From positions 6,862 to 70,861 of the forward strand of contig CALRQC020000030.1 of the NCBI GenBank assembly GCA_943370215.1: a stretch of 64,000 nucleotides of DNA, in the 5' to 3' direction. How positions within the stretch are numbered: the stretch's first letter is position 1; each line of letters begins with the position of its first letter. The notes beneath the pieces were generated by a model, which was not told the origin of the DNA, ran no database searches, and worked only from the letters and a program-made list of their open reading frames with translations. The DNA is from Niveispirillum sp943370215. GTDB taxonomy: Bacteria; Pseudomonadota; Alphaproteobacteria; Azospirillales; Azospirillaceae. The translations under genes and the position numbers were made by a program. Positions 50,357 to 58,488 of this stretch are shown one piece after another.

Positions 50357-51142
50357 TCATTTCGCCCCCAGATGTTCCACCTGGTTGGCGATGGCGGCAA
50401 TGGTGGGGCGTGCATAGCGGTAGCCCTGCATCAGGCTGATCCCCATTTCCCGTAACGCCCGTTCCTGTTCCGCTGTCTCGATCCCCTCGGCGATCACCGT
50501 GATGCCGATGTCCCGGCAGGCGAACAGGATGCCGCCGACGATGGCGCGGCGGTTCCGGTCATTTTCGATCCCGCGCGTCAGTTGCATGTCGATCTTGACG
50601 ATATCCGGCTGGAATTCAGCCAGCAGGTTCAGCCCGGAAAAGCCGGCACCAAAATCATCGATCGCGGTGGTAAAGCCCTGGCGTTTATATTCGGTCAGGA
50701 TGCGGCGCAGATGCGGCGCATCTTCCACCCGCTCCGCCTCTGTGGCCTCGAACATGATCTGTGAAATGGGAAAGCCGGTGCGGCGTGCCGTTTCCAGCGT
50801 GGTGCGGATGCAGGTGGCCGGCTGATAGACGGCGTTGGGCAGGAAATTGACCGACAGTTTTTCCCGCATCCCCAGCGCTGCCGCCATTTCGATCGCCTTC
50901 ACCCGGCAGGTTTGATCGAAACTATAGCGGTTATCATCATTGACCTGATCCAAAACCCATTGGGCCGACTGGCCCTCCGTTCCCCGCACCAGGGCTTCAT
51001 GGGCGAAAATCGTCCCCTGGGCCAGATCGACGATGGGCTGGAATGCCATGGTGATGGGTATTGTCATGGGTGTCCGGCATTTGCCGCCACAATGATCAAA
51101 ATCGGGTTGTTGATCATGCGGGCTGTCCATGGGGCACATCCG
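50357..51142 (-). CDS. EAL-domain c-di-GMP phosphodiesterase, stand-alone
   Basis: About 261 residues, nearly all EAL domain. Catalytic residues are present: AHEALVRG (Glu), LSVNFLPNAV (Asn), MFEATEAER (Glu), TTAIDDFGAGFSGLNLL (Asp-Asp), PDIVKIDMQL (Lys), VIAEGIET (Glu) and LMQGYRYARP (Gln). The substrate-side sequence groups it with the BLUF/YcgF-like EAL subfamily rather than GGDEF-linked ones. The N-terminal 25 residues contain several Cys and His (MCPMDSPHDQQPDFDHCGGKC), a possible metal or redox site. Active cyclic di-GMP hydrolysis is expected; no sensor domain is attached. Confidence 0.88.
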   Translation of the reverse strand, partial: RMCPMDSPHDQQPDFDHCGGKCRTPMTIPITMAFQPIVDLAQGTIFAHEALVRGTEGQSAQWVLDQVNDDNRYSFDQTCRVKAIEMAAALGMREKLSVNFLPNAVYQPATCIRTTLETARRTGFPISQIMFEATEAERVEDAPHLRRILTEYKRQGFTTAIDDFGAGFSGLNLLAEFQPDIVKIDMQLTRGIENDRNRRAIVGGILFACRDIGITVIAEGIETAEQERALREMGISLMQGYRYARPTIAAIANQVEHLGAK

Positions 51143-51148
51143 GTCCAA

Positions 51149-51255
51149 ACGATGGGAGTGGCTGGCGGTTATGGTGAACCGCCAGCCTTGATTGTCCGGA
51201 CTCTATTGACGCGCTTGCCCGTCGGCAAGCGCGTCTTAAGGTCTTTCCATCGACC
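51149..51255. terminator. Two hairpins between EAL gene and TonB receptor
   Basis: GGCTGGCGGTT / AACCGCCAGCC (51160-51187) and GACGCGCTTGCC / GGCAAGCGCGTC (51208-51235, 4-nt loop). The second lies 20 nt past the stop of the minus-strand receptor gene and is its likely terminator, though without a T-tract. Confidence 0.6.
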
Positions 51256-53433
51256 TTAGAACTTCACCGTCCCGCTCAGCATCCATTGCAGGGGTGCCTG
51301 CGGATAATAGGCGTAAGGCCCGTCGCTTTTCGAGACGACGTTGTTCACCTTGCGGTCGAACAGGTTGCGCCCGGTCAGGGTCAGTTCCAGCGCCTCCATC
51401 GGGGCCCAGGTGATGGCGGCATTCACCAGGGCATAGCCGCCGGCCTTGCGGCTGTTGGCCCCGTCATAGGCATAATCACCCGACACATCCAGCCAACTGC
51501 GCAGTGTCAGCGCCGGCTGATCCAGCCGCTGGCTGATTTCCACCCGGCCGCTATGGCGCGGCACGCCCGCCACATCCTTGCCGGTGAAATCATAGGGGAT
51601 GTTGGTGTCCGGCTCCAGGAAGGCGTTCTGTGTCCAGACCGCATCGGTGAAACCATAGCTGAGCGCCAGTGCCAGACCGGGATTGACATCCCGCAGATCG
51701 GCATTGGCCTCCAGTTCCACCCCGCGTGAGCGCTGGCGACCGGAATTGATGGTGCGGGCGGATGCCCCCACCGGCAGCAACTGAAGCAGGTCACTGCGCT
51801 TAAGCTGATACACGCTCAAGGTACCGGTCAGGCGGTTATCCAGCAGGGTGGCCTTGATACCGGCTTCGATATTCTTGGCCAGTTCTGGCGCCAGGTTGGT
51901 GTTGCGGTTGCGGAAGGACCAGAGCGGGCCGAAGCCCGGGCTGAACCCTTCGCCATAGGTGGTATAGGCGGTGACGTTTTCCGCCACCTGCCAGCGCACC
52001 GACAGCTTGGGGCTGAGCCGGCTGTCGCTGTCCTTCACGGTTACCTCTGGGTCTGGGCCATAGCCGCTGCCCGACGGACCGTAGAAGACCTTGCGCTGGA
52101 ACCGGTCATAACGGGCGCCGGCTGTCAGGGTCAGCGCCTGCCAGTTGAAATCCGCCTGGGCGAAACCGGCCTGGGTTTCGTTGCGGGCATGGGCATCCAT
52201 CAGGCGGCTGCGCAGCCAGTCGCCCTGATGGATGTAGGAGCCCGTGGCCACATCGCGGCGGCGGATATAGAACAGGGGGCCGAAATCGAATTCCCCGCTC
52301 CAGCTTTCAATGTGATTGGCATTGATGCGCTCGGCCGAACCGCCGGCCAGCAGCCGCCAATGATCATCGATCCGCCAATCGACCTGCTGTTCGGCGAAAT
52401 AGGTGTCCGTGCTGCCATCGACGCGGAAGCCACTGAAATTCACCGTGCTGTCGCCGGGGGTGAAGCGCTGGAACGCACCCTGTACCGCCCTTGTATTGGC
52501 ATGGCGATAATGCAGGCGGGTGGTGGATGTCACAGTGTCGGTGACATCGGCCTCCAGCAAGGCGGTGCTGGTCCACATGCGCTTGTAGAAGCCGGCCCCG
52601 TCATTGTTCCAATTGCCTTCCCGCCCGCCGGGCAGGGCAATCGGGGTGCCGCGCCGGTCGGTCGGCAACTCGCCGGCCAGATCCTGCTTGGTGTTGACGT
52701 AAGTGCCGGTGAGGTTGAGGCGCAGCCGTTCATTCAGGTCCAGCCGCTGTTTGGCGAAGACATTCTCCTCATTTCGGCCGGTGCGGTCGCGCCAGCCGTC
52801 GGAACGCTGCAACTCCGCTGACAGCAGCAGCGCGCCGACATCGCCGGTCGGGCGCTGGATCATGGCGGCGGCCTGCCACCAGCCATCGGAACCGATGCCG
52901 GCCTGGGCGGCCGCCTGGGGTTCATCGGTCACCGCACGGGTGACGTAATTGATGGTGCCGGCAATGGCACCCCGGCCATAGAGGGCGGAGGTGGGGCCGC
53001 GCACCACTTCCACCTGGCCGACAGCGCCAAAGGGAAGCTGTTCCATATCGCCTTCGTCATCGCCGGTGACGAAGGGCACGCCATCCATCAGCACGACAAC
53101 CGTGTCGTTATGGATGCGGTTGGGCACGCCACGGATGCTGATGTCCGTATAGGTGCCCTGGTCATTGGTGCGCACATTGATGCCGGGCAGGCCGCGCAGC
53201 TCTTCCCCGATGAAACGGGTGGCCTTGGGCTCGAAATCCGCCCGGTCCACGCGGGATACCGAGGCGGGAATGTCGCGGATGGCGGTGGCGCGGCGGGTGG
53301 CGGTGACGATGATCTCGTCAATGGGGGAGGCGGCTTGCGTCTCCTGCGCCTTGCCCGGCTGAGCGGTGAGTGACAGCGCCACCAGGGCGGTCATGGTCGC
53401 AATACGGGCGTAAAGGCGTTGGGGTTTGTGCAT
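51256..53433 (-). CDS. TonB-dependent receptor
   Basis: The 725-residue outer-membrane receptor has a signal peptide (RIATMTALVALSLTAQPGKAQ) and plug (DEIIVTATRRATAIRDIPASVSRVDRADFEP, ELRGLPGINVRTNDQGTYTDISIRGVPNRIHNDTVVVLMDGVPF, VEVVRGPTSALYGRGAIAGTINYVTR). The barrel contains KLSVRWQVAENVTAYTTYGEGFSPGF and ends in ELTLTGRNLFDRKVNNVV and MLSGTVKF. The plug resembles FecA/BfrD-like siderophore receptors. No Fur-like site was found just upstream and no partner gene adjoins, so the substrate is open. Confidence 0.9.
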   Translation of the reverse strand: MHKPQRLYARIATMTALVALSLTAQPGKAQETQAASPIDEIIVTATRRATAIRDIPASVSRVDRADFEPKATRFIGEELRGLPGINVRTNDQGTYTDISIRGVPNRIHNDTVVVLMDGVPFVTGDDEGDMEQLPFGAVGQVEVVRGPTSALYGRGAIAGTINYVTRAVTDEPQAAAQAGIGSDGWWQAAAMIQRPTGDVGALLLSAELQRSDGWRDRTGRNEENVFAKQRLDLNERLRLNLTGTYVNTKQDLAGELPTDRRGTPIALPGGREGNWNNDGAGFYKRMWTSTALLEADVTDTVTSTTRLHYRHANTRAVQGAFQRFTPGDSTVNFSGFRVDGSTDTYFAEQQVDWRIDDHWRLLAGGSAERINANHIESWSGEFDFGPLFYIRRRDVATGSYIHQGDWLRSRLMDAHARNETQAGFAQADFNWQALTLTAGARYDRFQRKVFYGPSGSGYGPDPEVTVKDSDSRLSPKLSVRWQVAENVTAYTTYGEGFSPGFGPLWSFRNRNTNLAPELAKNIEAGIKATLLDNRLTGTLSVYQLKRSDLLQLLPVGASARTINSGRQRSRGVELEANADLRDVNPGLALALSYGFTDAVWTQNAFLEPDTNIPYDFTGKDVAGVPRHSGRVEISQRLDQPALTLRSWLDVSGDYAYDGANSRKAGGYALVNAAITWAPMEALELTLTGRNLFDRKVNNVVSKSDGPYAYYPQAPLQWMLSGTVKF

Positions 53434-53564
53434 GGTTGCGGAACCAATGTATGGGGTTCGATCTGGGTTCCGCGCCTCAATCTTTGAAATCGTTTCCTAA
53501 AGCAAGCACGGCATCTCCCCCGGATGGCAGCCCTGCGCCACGGGCGGGGCGGGGGATCAGCAAA

Positions 53565-53592
53565 ACGGCGCGGGTTCTGCCCGCGCCGTCTG
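53565..53592 (-). terminator. Terminator of the MBL-fold gene
   Basis: ACGGCGCGGG / CCCGCGCCGT stem with loop ttctg; on the minus strand it is followed by TTTT. It lies 30 nt beyond the MBL gene stop. Confidence 0.8.
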
Positions 53593-53618
53593 TGTAAAAA
53601 CCCGCAGAAAATCGGCCT

Positions 53619-54476
53619 TTATTCCGCCGCCACCGCAAAGGGCAGGGACAGGTTCAGCATGTCCAGTTCCGTGCCCTCACGGGCGGCAAAGGCGCCGCTG
53701 AAGGCGCGGGCGGCATCACGCTCAATGGCGGCCATGGTCTCGTCATCATGGTCGGGATCGTGATGGAACAGGCAGAGATGTTTGGCCCCGGCCTCCTGCA
53801 TCAGTTTCACGCCCTCATTCCAGGTGGAGTGGCCCCAGCCCTGACGGGTGGCATATTCTTCTTCCGTGTAGGTGGCATCATAGACCACCAAATCGGCCCC
53901 ATCGATCAGGGTCAGGATGTTCTCGTCGATCTGGCCGGCCACATGTTCGGTATCGGTGATGTAGCAGAAGGCCTTGCCGCCAAACTCAATCCGGTAGCCG
54001 ACCGCCCCGCCGGGATGGTTCAACTCCCCCGTCTTCACCACCAGGCCGGGGGCTAGGTCCAGCCGATCGCCGGCATGAAGATTGTTGAAGTCGATCTGGG
54101 CCCGCATGGTCTTCAGCGGCACCGGGAAGAGTGGCTTTTCCATGCAACTGGTGAAGACCTCACCAATGCATTCGCAACCGGTCAGGTCACGGGCATAGAC
54201 ATTCAGGCTGAAATCCGGGCAATAGCCTGCCTCGAAAAAGGGGAAGCCATTGATATGGTCCCAATGTGCGTGGCTCAGCAGCAGGGTGGCATTGCGTACA
54301 TGGTCGCGCTTCAGCCGCTTGCCAAGCGCGCGCAAACCCGTGCCCGCATCCAGGATCAGCGTCTGGCCACCGGCCGTCACCTCCAGGCAACTGGTATTGC
54401 CGCCATAGGTGAGATGGGAAGCATAAGCGCAGGGGAAAGTGCCGCGCACGCCCCAGAATTTAACCTTGAACTCCAT
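53619..54476 (-). CDS. Metallo-beta-lactamase-fold hydrolase
   Basis: The 285-residue protein begins MEFKVKFWGVRGTFPCAYASHLTYGGNTSCLEVT and has the metal-site motifs LSHAHWDHINGFPFF (H-x-H-x-D-H), TGELNHPGGAVGYRIE (His), CYITDTEH (Asp) and LCLFHHDPDHDDETM (His-Asp). The VRGT-P and YGGNTSC head is shared by a family of phosphodiesterase-like MBL proteins found beside two-component and cyclic-nucleotide genes. The substrate is not identifiable. A co-occurrence with the CNBD antiporter and two EAL proteins is noted, but distances are large. Confidence 0.82.
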   Translation of the reverse strand: MEFKVKFWGVRGTFPCAYASHLTYGGNTSCLEVTAGGQTLILDAGTGLRALGKRLKRDHVRNATLLLSHAHWDHINGFPFFEAGYCPDFSLNVYARDLTGCECIGEVFTSCMEKPLFPVPLKTMRAQIDFNNLHAGDRLDLAPGLVVKTGELNHPGGAVGYRIEFGGKAFCYITDTEHVAGQIDENILTLIDGADLVVYDATYTEEEYATRQGWGHSTWNEGVKLMQEAGAKHLCLFHHDPDHDDETMAAIERDAARAFSGAFAAREGTELDMLNLSLPFAVAAE

Positions 54477-54820
54477 ATCCGCCCCTTGGCCTCGGGCAAA
54501 GGGCCCAGGCCGTCACCCGTCCCGTTATCGGATACATTCCGATACTCAGCGGAAAGGTTCCAGAAAAATAAGCGGACGCGCATTGTGTACATGTGATGGG
54601 GAACACACGAAACCCACACAAAAGGTCATGCTGGCTCTGTTCTGTCATGCCCTTGAAACAAAGCGGACGATTTTCAACGCACAAATCCACCTGATGCATG
54701 GGGCAAGTTTTTTCGCGGTTGACAGAACTTCAACGTTCCGTCATCTAATCCGATATCGGATGAATTGATGCCTCCGCCCCGGTATCAGGCGTCCGGTGTC
54801 GCCCCTGGAGTCGTTCCCTC
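54477..54820. promoter_or_regulatory. Divergent regulatory gap with promoter and palindrome
   Basis: No gene. A consensus -35 TTGACA is at 54719-54724, with TCTAAT at 54744-54749 as a possible -10 (19-bp spacer, rather long). The 14-bp palindrome ATCCGATATCGGAT (54748-54761) overlaps this -10. A related TATCGGATA-cattcc-GATA sequence lies near 54525-54545 at the other end of the gap. This looks like an operator pair for a repressor of the ABC exporter gene and perhaps also the MBL gene. Confidence 0.5.
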
Positions 54821-56698
54821 ATGTTTTCCGCTCTGCTGCGCGCTTCCATGCGCGCCGTCCGCATTGATGACCAGTCCGTGCAGGACCGTGACTTCGCCTG
54901 GGAGGATAGCGAGCCCCCGCGTCCGCTCCCGTCCAAACCCTTTGCTTTTGCTATCGGCCTGCTGCGGGAGAAGTTTGGCGGCCGCGTGCTCCTGCTGGCC
55001 CTGACCGTCTGCATCGGCCAGGGGATTGAGGCGTTTGAACCCTATGCCTTGAAGGCGGTGGTGGATGCGCTGACGGCGGCCACCGGCGGCGACCCGGCGA
55101 CGGGTGTGCAGGGGTTGGGCGTGGGTGGCTGGTTCCTGGTGCTGCTGGGTATCTGGCTGGGCAGCATGGGCATGTATCGCGTTTATCAGATCGTCGATAT
55201 CTATACCTCGCCCTCCATCCGGGCCCTGGCGCAGAAACGGATGTTCGGCTGGCTGCTGGGCCACAGCCCCCGCTATTTCCAGGATAATTTCGCCGGCAAG
55301 TTGGGCCAGAAGATCAAGCAGGGCGCCAATGCCGTGCTGTCCCTGGTGGAAATCCTGATGTGGGATGTGCTGCGGGTCATCGTGCTGCTGGTGGTGGCGC
55401 TGGGCCTGCTCTGGACGGCATCGCCCCTGTTTTCTGCCGTGCTGGCGGGCTGGATGGTGCTCTATGTCTCTGTCTCTTTCTGGCTGTCGCGTCACTGTTT
55501 CCGCCTGTCGGAGGCGATGAGCGATGCGGTTTCCACCAGTTCCGGTCGCATCATTGATGCGGTTACCAATGCCGATCTGATCCGGGGCTTCGCCCGCACG
55601 GCGTTCGAACGGTCTTTCCTGGGCCATTACCTGAATGCCGAACGGTTCCGGTCGCGCCGGCTGCGCTGGTTCCTGGTGCTGATGCGCGTCTTCCAGATGC
55701 TGTCCATCATGGGCCTGTTGGGCGTGCTGGTCTGGGTGGCCATTGCCCGTACCTTGCAGGGGGTGATGAGCGTGGGGGAGTTCACCCTGGTCTTCACGCT
55801 GGCCTTCCAGATTTCCAACACGGTCTGGCACCTGTCTGACCGGATGCTGAACTTCTTTGAGGAGTTGGGTACCCTGTCGGAAGCGCTGGATCTGGTGTCC
55901 GCCCCGCATGAGATCACCGATGTGTCGGGTGCGCCGGCCCTGCGGGTCCAGGCCGGCGGGATCGAACTGCGGGAAATCCATTTCCACTTCCCCGACGGCA
56001 CCAAGGTGTTTGACGGGCTGAACCTTTCCATCCGTCCGGGGGAAAAGGTGGGGCTGGTCGGCCGCTCCGGTGCCGGGAAAAGCACGCTGGTCAAGCTGAT
56101 CCGTCGTCAGTTCGACCCGCAATATGGCCGGGTGCTGATCGACGGGCAGGATATTGCCCATGTGGCGCGGGAAAGCCTGAATGAGGCGATTGCCGAGGTG
56201 CCGCAGCAGCCGGGAGTCTTTCACCGTACCATCGGGGAGAACATTGCCTATGGTCGCCCCGGTGCCAGCCAGCAGGAGGTGGAGGAAGCCGCCCGCAAGG
56301 CCCATGCGCATGAGTTCATTGCCAGGCGTTCCACCGGCTATGACACGATTGTGGGGGAGCAGGGGGTGAAACTGTCGGGCGGGGAGCGCCAGCGTGTCGC
56401 CATCGCGCGCGCCTTGCTGAAGGACAGCCCCGTTCTGATCCTGGACGAGGCGACCAGCGCGCTGGACAGCGAATCCGAACATCTGATCCAGGAAGCGCTT
56501 TGGACCCTGATGGAAGGCCGCACGGTGATCGCCATCGCCCACCGGCTTTCCACCATCACGGAGATGGACCGCATCCTTTATCTGGAAGGCGGGCAGGTGG
56601 TGGAACAGGGCAGCCACGCCGACCTGCTGGCGCTGGGCGGCCGCTATGCCCAGCTCTGGCATCGTCAATCAGGTGGGTTTCTGGCGGCAGCGGAATGA
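54821..56698 (+). CDS. ABC exporter, permease-ATPase fusion
   Basis: The 625-residue half-transporter, expected to homodimerise in the inner membrane, has an N-terminal cytoplasmic extension, a six-helix TMD (about 55-350) and an ATPase (about 375-610): Walker A GLVGRSGAGKSTLVKL, Q-loop VPQQPGVFHRTIGENIAYG, signature LSGGERQRVAIARALL, Walker B VLILDEATSALDSESE and H-loop AIAHRLSTI. The TMD lacks a peptidase domain. The type resembles lipid A/drug exporters (MsbA-like), but the substrate is unknown. The promoter with palindrome upstream suggests regulated expression. Confidence 0.9.
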   Translation: MFSALLRASMRAVRIDDQSVQDRDFAWEDSEPPRPLPSKPFAFAIGLLREKFGGRVLLLALTVCIGQGIEAFEPYALKAVVDALTAATGGDPATGVQGLGVGGWFLVLLGIWLGSMGMYRVYQIVDIYTSPSIRALAQKRMFGWLLGHSPRYFQDNFAGKLGQKIKQGANAVLSLVEILMWDVLRVIVLLVVALGLLWTASPLFSAVLAGWMVLYVSVSFWLSRHCFRLSEAMSDAVSTSSGRIIDAVTNADLIRGFARTAFERSFLGHYLNAERFRSRRLRWFLVLMRVFQMLSIMGLLGVLVWVAIARTLQGVMSVGEFTLVFTLAFQISNTVWHLSDRMLNFFEELGTLSEALDLVSAPHEITDVSGAPALRVQAGGIELREIHFHFPDGTKVFDGLNLSIRPGEKVGLVGRSGAGKSTLVKLIRRQFDPQYGRVLIDGQDIAHVARESLNEAIAEVPQQPGVFHRTIGENIAYGRPGASQQEVEEAARKAHAHEFIARRSTGYDTIVGEQGVKLSGGERQRVAIARALLKDSPVLILDEATSALDSESEHLIQEALWTLMEGRTVIAIAHRLSTITEMDRILYLEGGQVVEQGSHADLLALGGRYAQLWHRQSGGFLAAAE

Positions 56699-56978
56699 AT
56701 TGCCGGGGCATTTTCAAGGAAATGCCCCGGTAATCGAAAAGGCGACACTTTCCGTTTGTTGTTGGAGTTGAACGAGCTCTTTGGGCAATTCCTCTTTGGG
56801 CATTGCACGGGCCTGCATCCCCTGTTATCCCCCTAACTTGAAGGGCAGGAAACTCGGTTAAATTCAGAAATTCCTGGCCTGTATGATAGAGGTCGCGACC
56901 GTTCTTTATCGTCGCAAATGCCACCAGCCTGAACCCAGGCTGGTGGCATTTTCTTATCGTTGACGGCATACGGGGGTA
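56699..56978. other. Intergenic region ending in a strong terminator; candidate sRNA
   Basis: No protein gene. A stem ccggggcattt / aaatgccccgg (56703-56731) directly follows the exporter stop. About 190 bases of mixed composition then lead to a near-ideal terminator at 56917-56956 (15-bp arms, 4-nt loop, then ttttctt). The second terminator lies too far from the exporter to be needed for it, so a short independent transcript is possible; a TTGCAC-17-TATCCC pair near 56800-56830 could be its promoter. Confidence 0.45.
56917..56956 (+). terminator. Strong Rho-independent terminator
   Basis: AATGCCACCAGCCTG pairs perfectly with CAGGCTGGTGGCATT around loop aacc, followed by ttttctt. It lies 22 nt before the membrane-protein gene start. 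Confidence 0.85.
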
Positions 56979-58439
56979 ATGATGGCTATGACAGGGGAGA
57001 CGCGGTCATTCCGCTATCTTGATCTGCGAACCGCCCTATCGGCTTTCGGGGTTTCCCTGGCGGCGGCGCTGGTTGTTTCCGTGATCATGTATCTGTTGAG
57101 TTATGTGTCGGTTGTATCGGTTAGCCGGGAACATGTTAATCAGGTACTGACCAGGAGTTTTGAACAGGGTCAGTTCGCAAACAACCTTGTACTACCCCTG
57201 GCACCGGATGCCCCGTTTTCCAGCATGTCGGGTAACGACTGCCTGATCTATGCCATGATGGCGATGCCCTATCCGGGCAATTTGCAGGAAGCCATCTCCC
57301 CACATCTTCTGTTGCAGCATCTCAGTCAGACCCCGGGCATCCGGTCTGACGAGTTGTGGACCTGTGGCTTGGCCCGGGTGACCGCTGCCGGGCAGTCGGT
57401 GGAGCCTGATGGCTATTACCATCGCTACCTGCACGGTTTTCGTACCGTGATGCGGTTCATGCTGGGCTTCACCGACGTGGCCGGGATCCAGCATATCCTG
57501 TTCGTTCTGCTGATGACGGCGACGGCCTTGACGGCTTTTGCCGGTGTGCGCCGCTGGTTGAAACTGCGGGGTACGGCCGCAGCGACCCGCCCGGCCGCCT
57601 ATACGGCCATCGCTGTCAGCCTGCTGCTTTTCTATGGCTATACCCTGTTCGGATTCTGGCCCAGCTACGCCCTGGCCGATCTTGTGACGATCGGGTTTGT
57701 GGCCGCCGCCCTGCGGTGGCCGTTGAGCGAAAGGTCGGAGCGTTGGGCGCTGGGAATGGCGGCCGTTTTCGGCTGTTTAGTCGCGCATTTCGAGTTCCTG
57801 ACCGGTGGTCTGCTGATCGGGGCCTGTTTGGTGATTGGCGTTGCCGCCATCGAATATCGCGGCGATTCCAAGCGCGCTGTGCGTACAGCCTTCTGGATGC
57901 TGGGCGCCTTTGGTGCCGCGGTCATCTTCAGCTTCGTGATCAAGTTCATCCTGATTGCCCTGGTTTTCGGCACGGATGAGATTGCGCGGTTCAACGAAAC
58001 CCTGGGCCATCGCGTCAGTGGCTCCATTCTCAATGAATTGTCGCCTTATCTGGCCGAGCGGTTCCGGGCGGTGGGCATCGATCCCGTGGTTGCGGACAAG
58101 TCGCTGCCTTTGCGCATTGCCATGATGGCCTTGTCTTTGATCCACGCGACCAAATTCATGGCCTATGGTTCCTCCGCCCTGGGCGTCGGGTTGGTGGTGC
58201 TGTCCGTGTTGGTTCTGGCTTTCCACCTGATCCGGCTGGCCCGCGCCGGTTTTGGCAATAGTGCGGACTGGCTGCTGCTGGCATCGATCGTGCCGTTGCC
58301 GATCTGGTACCTTGTCTTCATCAACCACTCGATCCTGCACGCCTCCTGGATGGCGCGGCCTCTCGTGTGGCTGGTGTCGGCTTCGGCGGCCCTGACGGTG
58401 ACGTGGCTCTTGTCCCGCCGGGTCAGGTCGGCAGGTTGA
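56979..58439 (+). CDS. Polytopic membrane protein of unknown function
   Basis: The 486-residue inner-membrane protein has a helix at about 20-47 (LSAFGVSLAAALVVSVIMYLLSYVSVV), then a ~120-residue extracytoplasmic domain containing SGNDCLIYAMMAMPYPGN and DELWTCGLARVTA with two Cys. Nine or ten more helices follow from about residue 165 (HILFVLLMTATALTAFAGV, AYTAIAVSLLLFYGYTLFGFWPSYALADLVT, LGMAAVFGCLVAHFEFLTGGLLIGACLVIG) to the end. The large first loop plus many helices resembles GT-C-type glycosyltransferases or polymerases, but no diagnostic motif is seen. The product ends with basic residues. Flanked by two terminators, so monocistronic. Confidence 0.75.
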   Translation: MMAMTGETRSFRYLDLRTALSAFGVSLAAALVVSVIMYLLSYVSVVSVSREHVNQVLTRSFEQGQFANNLVLPLAPDAPFSSMSGNDCLIYAMMAMPYPGNLQEAISPHLLLQHLSQTPGIRSDELWTCGLARVTAAGQSVEPDGYYHRYLHGFRTVMRFMLGFTDVAGIQHILFVLLMTATALTAFAGVRRWLKLRGTAAATRPAAYTAIAVSLLLFYGYTLFGFWPSYALADLVTIGFVAAALRWPLSERSERWALGMAAVFGCLVAHFEFLTGGLLIGACLVIGVAAIEYRGDSKRAVRTAFWMLGAFGAAVIFSFVIKFILIALVFGTDEIARFNETLGHRVSGSILNELSPYLAERFRAVGIDPVVADKSLPLRIAMMALSLIHATKFMAYGSSALGVGLVVLSVLVLAFHLIRLARAGFGNSADWLLLASIVPLPIWYLVFINHSILHASWMARPLVWLVSASAALTVTWLLSRRVRSAG

Positions 58440-58444
58440 TTGAG

Positions 58445-58488
58445 GCTGATACGGGGGTGATGATGGACGTCATCACCCCCGTATCAGC
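58445..58488. terminator. Perfect 19-bp stem shared with the glgB 3' end
   Basis: Left arm 58445-58463 and right arm 58470-58488 are exact reverse complements with a 6-nt loop. The right arm includes the last five codons and stop of glgB, so the coding end doubles as half of a bidirectional terminator between convergent genes. Confidence 0.75.

Noticed and set aside
56800..56830. Sigma54 promoter (TTGCACGGGCCTGCA)
   Set aside because: The spacing between the -24 and -12 elements is one base short of the consensus and the -24 GG is altered.
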